A program made the translations under genes and the position numbers. A stretch of DNA of 64,000 bases, taken from the NCBI GenBank assembly GCA_964615365.1, contig CAZTOU010000010.1, positions 68,597 through 132,596 of the forward strand, in the 5' to 3' direction. Positions 59,072 through 64,000 of this stretch are shown one piece after another. The notes under the pieces were generated by a model, which saw only the letters and a program-made list of their open reading frames with translations, did not search any database and was not told the DNA's origin. Within the stretch, counting starts at the first letter, position 1; every line of letters begins with the position of its first letter. The stretch is from CAVXZE01 sp964615365 (GTDB taxonomy: Bacteria; Myxococcota_A; UBA9160; UBA6930).

Positions 59072-61465
59072 ATGTCTTCGAGAACCCAGGCGCTGATGGT
59101 GGAGACGCCCATCAAGGCCCAGCAGGTCGCCTTGACGGAGCTCAGTGAAGAGGTCCGGGCGACGCGGCCCGGATTCGCGTGGACCCTGGATCTCGAGCGG
59201 GCTCGACTGGTCACGGAATCCTACCGCCAGACCGAGAACGAGCCCATGGTGCTCCGGAGGGCCAAGGCCCTCGCGCACCTCCTCGAGCACATGACCGTCT
59301 ACGCCCGCGACGGCGAGATGATCGTCGGCAACTACGCCTCCAACTCGGACTCGGTTCCCCTCTACCCCGAGCTGGCCTGGAAGTGGATCAAGCGGGAGAC
59401 CGCCCCCGGTCAGGTCTACGAGTGCATGCTCTCCGACGAGGGGAGAAGGGAGCTGGAGCAGATCTGCGACTACTGGGGGAACCACTCCATCCACCACCGG
59501 ATCAGGCGCTACCTGCCCAACGAGCTCACCGAGGTGTTCTGGGTGTTCAACTGGGAGGCCTCCACACCCAACTACGACAAGATCCTCGCCGTCGGCTTGA
59601 AGGGGATCCTGGAGGAAGTCCGGGAGAGGAGGGACAGCCTGAAGGAGGAGTACCTGGCCGAGACCCTGAACGGCGAGGAGTACCTCCGGAAGCGGGACGT
59701 CCTCGACGGCATGGAGATCGGCCTCTCCGCCGTGATCGCCTGGTCGAAGCGATACGCGGCACTGGCTCGGGATCTCGCCGCCGAGGAGAAGGATCCCACC
59801 CGGAAGCGGGAGCTCGAGACCATCGCCGGTCACTGCGAGTGGGTTCCCGAGAATCCCGCCAGGACCTTTCTGGAAGCCCTCCAGTCCTACTGGCTGGTGC
59901 ACCTGGTCATCAACTTCCTCGATCTCCCCCAGGTGGGGAGCGGCATTCGCCTGGACCAGACCTTTGCGCCCTTTTACGAGCGGGACCTGCGCGAGGGGAG
60001 GATCACCCGGGACGAGGCCCAGGAATGCGTGGAGTTCCTGTTCGTCAAGTTCCAGGAGACCGGATTCCTGCACGCGCCGATCTGGTCCGGCTTCGGCGGC
60101 GGTGCGCTGGGATTTCAGACGGTGACGATCGGCGGCGTCGACGCGCAGGGCAACGACGTCACCAACGAGCTCTCCTACATCGTGCTGGACGCCACCAAGA
60201 GCGTGCGCGCCATCGTCCCGCCCCTGGCGCTGCGCTGGCACGACGGGATCCCCTCGAAGCTGGTGGAGAAGGCGATCGAGGTGATGGCTTCGGGGATGCC
60301 CCAGCCGGCGATCTTCAACGACAAGGTGAACATCGTGCGGCTGGTGAACCTGGGATGCTCGCTGGAGGATGCCCGGAGCTACTCCATCAACAACTGCATG
60401 GTGCCGACCATTCCGGGGAAGAATTTGAACCACATCTCGGCCTGGGCCAGCGGCGTCCCCCTGCCCCTCTGCCTGACCAGCGCCCTGGGGATTCCCCATC
60501 TGCTCTACAAGAAGGCCGGCGAGACCTGCATCGATCCCAAACGGATCGAATCGATCGACGAGCTGATGGACGCGGCGGTGGAGAACTACAAGTGGACCAT
60601 CCACCGCCTGGTGCTGATCGGAAACCTGTCGGATGCCCTCTACCGGGAGTATGCGCCCAGACCCTTCCTCTCCGCGATCCTCGACGACTGCATCGAGCGG
60701 GCGCAGGACGCCAGGGAGTGGAACTACACCCCCGACTACCGGGACGTGACGCTCTTCGGCCTCAACACGCTGGCGGATTCGATCACGGCGATCAAGAAGG
60801 TGGTCTTCGACGACGGGAAGGCCTCGATGGAGGAGCTGATCGACGCCCTCACGGCGAACTGGGAGGGATACGAGGATCTGCGGAAGGCGTGCCTGGCGGC
60901 GCCCAAGTTCGGAAACGACGACGACTACGCGGACCTGATCTCCCGGGAGCTGGGGCGCCGCATCAGCGAAGAGACCCAGAGGTGCCGGACCAACCGGGAT
61001 ACCCCGGTGATCCCCGATGGAACGGCGGCCACCGCCTGGTGGAGCTTCGGCCGGATCTGCGCGGCCACCCCGGACGGCCGATCCGCGGGAGATCCCTTCA
61101 ACGATGGATCGATCTCGCCCACGGCGGGCAGGGACGTGAAGGGACCCACGGCGGTGCTGAAGTCGGTCGCGAAGGTGGACCCCCTGGTGAGCTGGAACCA
61201 GCTCTTCAACCAGACCGTGATGCCGGACTACCTGAGCGGTCACAACGCCCAGCTCTTCGCCCAGTACCTGAAGACCTTCGGAGACCTGGGCGTCCATCAC
61301 ATCCAGTTCACCACCGTGAATCGGGACATGCTGGAGGACGCCCAGAAGCATCCCGAGAAGTACCCGACCCTGCAGGTGCGCGTCGCGGGCTTCGCCGCCT
61401 ACTTCATCGACCTGGACAAGAACCTGCAGGACTCGATCATCGCCCGGACGCCTCAGTGCTTCTGA
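59072..61465 (+). CDS. glycyl radical enzyme 2, active-site Cys without the usual Cys-x-Glu
   Basis: This 797-residue enzyme has a full PFL-type barrel, the radical site 'RVAGFAAYFIDL' with Gly773, and the active-site loop 'SYSINNCMVPTIPGKN' with Cys442 followed by Met-Val-Pro instead of x-Glu or Cys-Cys. I recall the X-succinate synthases (benzylsuccinate synthase and relatives) as having a Cys-Met-x-Pro-type loop, but this is from memory. The ATG at 59072 follows 'GGGGGA'. The activase gene is 28 bases downstream. The substrate is unknown; candidates are fumarate addition to a hydrocarbon, or another C-C lyase. Confidence 0.78.
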   Translation: MSSRTQALMVETPIKAQQVALTELSEEVRATRPGFAWTLDLERARLVTESYRQTENEPMVLRRAKALAHLLEHMTVYARDGEMIVGNYASNSDSVPLYPELAWKWIKRETAPGQVYECMLSDEGRRELEQICDYWGNHSIHHRIRRYLPNELTEVFWVFNWEASTPNYDKILAVGLKGILEEVRERRDSLKEEYLAETLNGEEYLRKRDVLDGMEIGLSAVIAWSKRYAALARDLAAEEKDPTRKRELETIAGHCEWVPENPARTFLEALQSYWLVHLVINFLDLPQVGSGIRLDQTFAPFYERDLREGRITRDEAQECVEFLFVKFQETGFLHAPIWSGFGGGALGFQTVTIGGVDAQGNDVTNELSYIVLDATKSVRAIVPPLALRWHDGIPSKLVEKAIEVMASGMPQPAIFNDKVNIVRLVNLGCSLEDARSYSINNCMVPTIPGKNLNHISAWASGVPLPLCLTSALGIPHLLYKKAGETCIDPKRIESIDELMDAAVENYKWTIHRLVLIGNLSDALYREYAPRPFLSAILDDCIERAQDAREWNYTPDYRDVTLFGLNTLADSITAIKKVVFDDGKASMEELIDALTANWEGYEDLRKACLAAPKFGNDDDYADLISRELGRRISEETQRCRTNRDTPVIPDGTAATAWWSFGRICAATPDGRSAGDPFNDGSISPTAGRDVKGPTAVLKSVAKVDPLVSWNQLFNQTVMPDYLSGHNAQLFAQYLKTFGDLGVHHIQFTTVNRDMLEDAQKHPEKYPTLQVRVAGFAAYFIDLDKNLQDSIIARTPQCF

Positions 61466-61493
61466 GATAGCCCGGACTGGAAGAGACGCCGGA

Positions 61494-62438
61494 ATGCCCC
61501 GCTCGCCCGATCCCGGTCTCGCGCCCGACGACGGCTCGGAGGGGGTGATCTTCAATATCCAGCGCTTCAGTCTCCAGGACGGCCCGGGCATCCGGACCAC
61601 CGTCTTCCTGAAGGGATGCCCCCTGCGCTGCGGGTGGTGCTCGAACCCCGAGTCCCAGGCCATCCGGCCCGAGATCATGTTCCGGAGCCAACAGTGTCAG
61701 AAGAGCGGCGCCTGCGCGGAGGTCTGCGAGGAAGGCGCCATCACACTCGCCGGCGACGCGCTCCATCTGGATTGGAGCCGATGCACGATGTGCATGGAGT
61801 GCATCGAGGCGTGCCCTTCCGGCGCTCTCGAGATCACGGGGGAGCGCCTGAAGCTGGAAGACGTGGTCGAGGAGTCCTGCAGAGACGAACCCTTCTACAT
61901 CAACTCGGGCGGAGGGGTGACCCTCTCGGGCGGAGAGCCCCTGTTCCAGCCGGAGTTCTCCCGGCGCTTCCTCGAGGCCTGCAAGGAGCGCTCGATCCAT
62001 ACCGCCCTCGACACCAGCGGTCATGCGAGCTGGGAGACCATGGAGAGGATCCTGGCACACGCGGACCTGGTGCTGTTCGATCTCAAACACCTCTCCGCCG
62101 AGAAGCACCTGGAGGGAACCCAGGTGAGGAACGACCTCATCCTCGAGAACCTGCGCAAGACGTGCGACCGGGATGAGGCGAGAGTCTGGCTCCGGATCCC
62201 GGTGATTCCCGGCTACAACGACGCGGATCCCCACCTGGAGGAGCTCGCACGCCTCGCCGGGGAACTCTGCATCGAGAAGGTCTCACTGCTCGGCTTCCAC
62301 CACTGGGGAAGATCCAAATACCGGGCGCTGGGAAGGCCGTATCCCTACGACGAGACGGACGCTCTCTCCAAGGAGAGGCTCGAGGCAGCCGGCAGAGCGA
62401 TGGAAGCTCACGGAATCGCGGTGACCATCGACCACTGA
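61494..62438 (+). CDS. glycyl-radical-enzyme activating enzyme 2 with an atypical first ferredoxin cluster
   Basis: This 314-residue radical SAM protein has 'GVIFNIQRFSLQDGPGIRTT', the cluster 'GCPLRCGWC' (Cys42, 46, 49) and 'GGGVTLSGGEPLFQ'. The second inserted cluster is normal (Cys97, 100, 103, 107), but the first reads 'CQKSGACAEVC' (Cys68, 74, 78) with only three Cys and spacing x5/x3. It activates the enzyme encoded just upstream. Confidence 0.88.
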   Translation: MPRSPDPGLAPDDGSEGVIFNIQRFSLQDGPGIRTTVFLKGCPLRCGWCSNPESQAIRPEIMFRSQQCQKSGACAEVCEEGAITLAGDALHLDWSRCTMCMECIEACPSGALEITGERLKLEDVVEESCRDEPFYINSGGGVTLSGGEPLFQPEFSRRFLEACKERSIHTALDTSGHASWETMERILAHADLVLFDLKHLSAEKHLEGTQVRNDLILENLRKTCDRDEARVWLRIPVIPGYNDADPHLEELARLAGELCIEKVSLLGFHHWGRSKYRALGRPYPYDETDALSKERLEAAGRAMEAHGIAVTIDH

Positions 62439-62462
62439 GCGCGAGCGCGTTTCCCTGAGTGC

Positions 62463-63930
62463 TCAGACCCTGCGGCGGCGTCTCCCGAAGAGCCACATGA
62501 GCGGCGGCAGGAGCAGAGCCAGCTCGGCACCCCCGCCACACTGCATCACCGTCGGCGACTCCGACTTGTCCCACGGCGCGGCACACTGCGGGTCGGGATC
62601 GCCCAGTCCGGCGCCGTCCCAATCCGCCAGGGGCGGATCGTCGTTGTCCGTGTTGTCCACTCCGTCGTCGCACTCGGGATTCTCGGTCTTCCAGCCGGCG
62701 TTCTTGCAGCCGATGTCGTCCGGGTAGTCGACGTCGCCGTCGTTGTCCACGAAGTCGTTGCAGGGCGCGAACTCGAAGGCGCCGCTATCGCAGGCGCCCA
62801 GGCCGACGCGTGAGACGCCCCGCTGGTCGTCGTCGGGCGGCGGGCAGTCGGCGGCCTCGATGGCCACGCTGTCCGCTAGCAGGGCGTGGGTCTCCGTGCG
62901 GCCGCCGTTGTCTTGCAGGGGGCCGAGGCCGAGCGATGCCGGACTGACGCTCACCTGGTCACTGGGATCCGTCAGACCGCAGGTGTCGCCCTTGCTCTCC
63001 ACGTTGCCTCCGTACGAGGTGCTCGTGGCCCCCAGGTACAGTCCGCAGTCGCCGTCTACGATCGTGTTATGCAGAAAGATCGAACCGTGGCTGTTGAGGA
63101 TGCCTTCAGGCGGGTCGTGGGAGCTGTTGTCCGAGACCGTACTGTTTACAGGGGTGATGGTGGCCGCGGGCCCGCGAGCCCTTGCCAGTTGGCGATGCCG
63201 CCGCCCAGATCCGAGTCGTTGCCGGACACGGTGCTGTTGACGAGAGTGACCGTCCCGCCCTCGTTGGCGATACCCCCGCCGTCAATGGTAGTCCGGTTCC
63301 CGGACACGGTGCTCCACTGGATCGTCGCGGTGCCCCCATTGTGGTTGAGGATCCCCCCGCCGATGGTGTCGATTTCGTTGCCCGAGATCGCGCCGCGAAT
63401 GATCTCGAGCAGGCCGTCGTCGTTGGCGACTCACCCACCGTCGTTTCCGTCATTTCCCGCAATGGTGCTGTCGACGATCGTCAGCGTGCCGCTGTTGTAC
63501 ACCCCGCCGCCCACACCCGCGAAGCAGTTCCTCACGAGGACGTTCACGAGCGTGAGCGTGCCTTCGTTGAGCACGCAGCCTCCGAATCCAGAGCCATAGT
63601 CGTCCTCCACGTTCTCGAGCGTCATGCGGCGCAGCTCGGCCGTGGTACCGGCCGTCACCGTGAAGACTCCTTGGGCAAGGCCGGATGCGGCCAGCGTCAG
63701 GGCCCCAATGCAGTCGAGGATCACATCGGCCGCAATAACCTTCTCGGCGGTCAACGTCACGGTCTTCGGGGCGTAGCAGGCGAAGGTGTGGGGTCCTCCG
63801 CCTGCAGCGAGGGCTGCATCGAGGCCAGCCTCGTTGCACGAATGCAGCGCCCCGCGTGGCTCGTCTGAGGCCAGAATGCTGCAGAAAGAGAGAAGACCAA
63901 GAGGGCGACGAATCGCGCTCCGTGCGGCAT
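62463..63930 (-). pseudogene. secreted beta-helix/calcium-repeat protein with sorting tail, three frame lesions
   Basis: ATG 63930 has a perfect AAGGAGG seven bases upstream and a signal peptide ('FVALLVFSLSAAFWPQTSHA'). Then a shift near 63850-63860 (a four-base G run) leads to 'LHSCNEAGLDAALAAGGGPH' and right-handed beta-helix repeats ('NSGTLTIVDSTIAGNDGN'). TGA at 63431-63433 interrupts the repeats, which continue 'LEIIRGAISGNEIDTIGGGI'. A second shift near 63180 leads to 'DNDGDVDYPDDIGC'-type calcium repeats and the tail 'CGGGAELALLLPPLMWLFGR' plus poly-Arg, a C-terminal sorting signal of myxobacteria-like type. Without the lesions it would be about 490 residues. Confidence 0.7.
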
Positions 63931-64000
63931 GACCCAACCTCCTTGTCAGGTTGCCGACATTCTCTCACGCGGCACCGGTGAAAGAAGACTGTGGGGGAAA

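Noticed and set aside
1..64000. CRISPR arrays, tRNA or rRNA genes, prophage
   Set aside because: No regularly spaced repeats, cloverleaf-like tRNA sequences, rRNA signatures or phage structural genes were seen on either strand.

Overview
This is a GC-rich bacterial chromosome segment of about 64 kb, consistent with a single genome or a metagenome-assembled genome. No rRNA or tRNA was found, so taxonomy rests on gene content. The main clues are oxygen-sensitive enzymes (two glycyl radical enzymes with activases, a 2-oxoacid:ferredoxin oxidoreductase and an indolepyruvate:ferredoxin oxidoreductase), a secreted calcium-binding/beta-helix protein ending in a Cys-Gly-rich, hydrophobic, poly-Arg tail of the kind common in myxobacteria-like taxa, and many TetR, LLM, DUF169 and TIGR04076-type accessory genes. 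I infer a Deltaproteobacteria-like (Myxococcota/Desulfobacterota-type) organism with anaerobic or facultative metabolism, at low confidence.

Layout. (1) 1-2239: the end of a DUF2264 gene and a DUF993/dihydrodipicolinate-synthase-like aldolase. (2) 2361-6063: a compact same-strand cassette of radical SAM enzyme, small zinc ribbon, sulfotransferase, methyltransferase and ATC-hydrolase-like protein, with no pathway I can name. (3) 6086-9359 (minus): nucleotidyltransferase and malic enzyme MaeB. (4) 9605-22610: a LacI regulator with twin operators, then iolB, a transaldolase, iolD, iolA, iolE, iolG, a GH38-like protein, an RraA-like protein and an enolase-superfamily dehydratase. This is a myo-inositol or related polyol pathway lacking recognisable iolC and iolJ. 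(5) 22647-26828 (minus): B12-type radical SAM protein, winged-helix regulator, a broken HEAGH protein and a lipoprotein-anchored methyltransferase. (6) 26982-29358: KDPG aldolase, KDG kinase and nucleoside phosphorylase. (7) 29621-37041: accessory and decaying DNA, with a degenerate metzincin-like lipoprotein, LLM oxidoreductase, amidohydrolase, IS3 remnant, DUF169, Tat-exported aldo/keto reductase, a methyltransferase broken by an amber codon and an EAL fragment. (8) 37110-43455: two TetR genes around an operator-rich divergent region, alpha/beta hydrolase, creatinase-like M24 protein, flavin oxidoreductase, TIGR04076-like protein and a truncated DAO. (9) 43528-62438: serine acetyltransferase, then a long minus-strand operon of PaaX-like regulator, iorA, iorB fused to ferredoxin, korA, korB, korC, paaI, paaK, activase and glycyl radical enzyme. 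Next come a second thioesterase, a broken DUF4124 gene, an aromatic amino acid decarboxylase, and a second glycyl radical enzyme/activase pair behind a promoter with two perfect 14-bp palindromes. (10) 62463-63930: a multiply broken secreted beta-helix protein.

How the genes work together. Region 9 reads as an anaerobic aromatic (or aryl-acid) module. Arylpyruvates would be oxidised to arylacyl-CoA by Ior/Kor with reduction of ferredoxin. PaaK and the hotdog thioesterases would interconvert aryl-acid and CoA ester. The glycyl radical enzyme made in the same operon would act on one of these products. The best candidates for new biochemistry are the two glycyl radical enzymes, the IorB-ferredoxin fusion and the 2.4-6.1 kb cassette.

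Quality note. Several genes carry in-frame stops or shifts, two of them at C7/C8 homopolymers, while the large metabolic genes are intact. Some lesions may therefore be assembly indels and others real gene decay.
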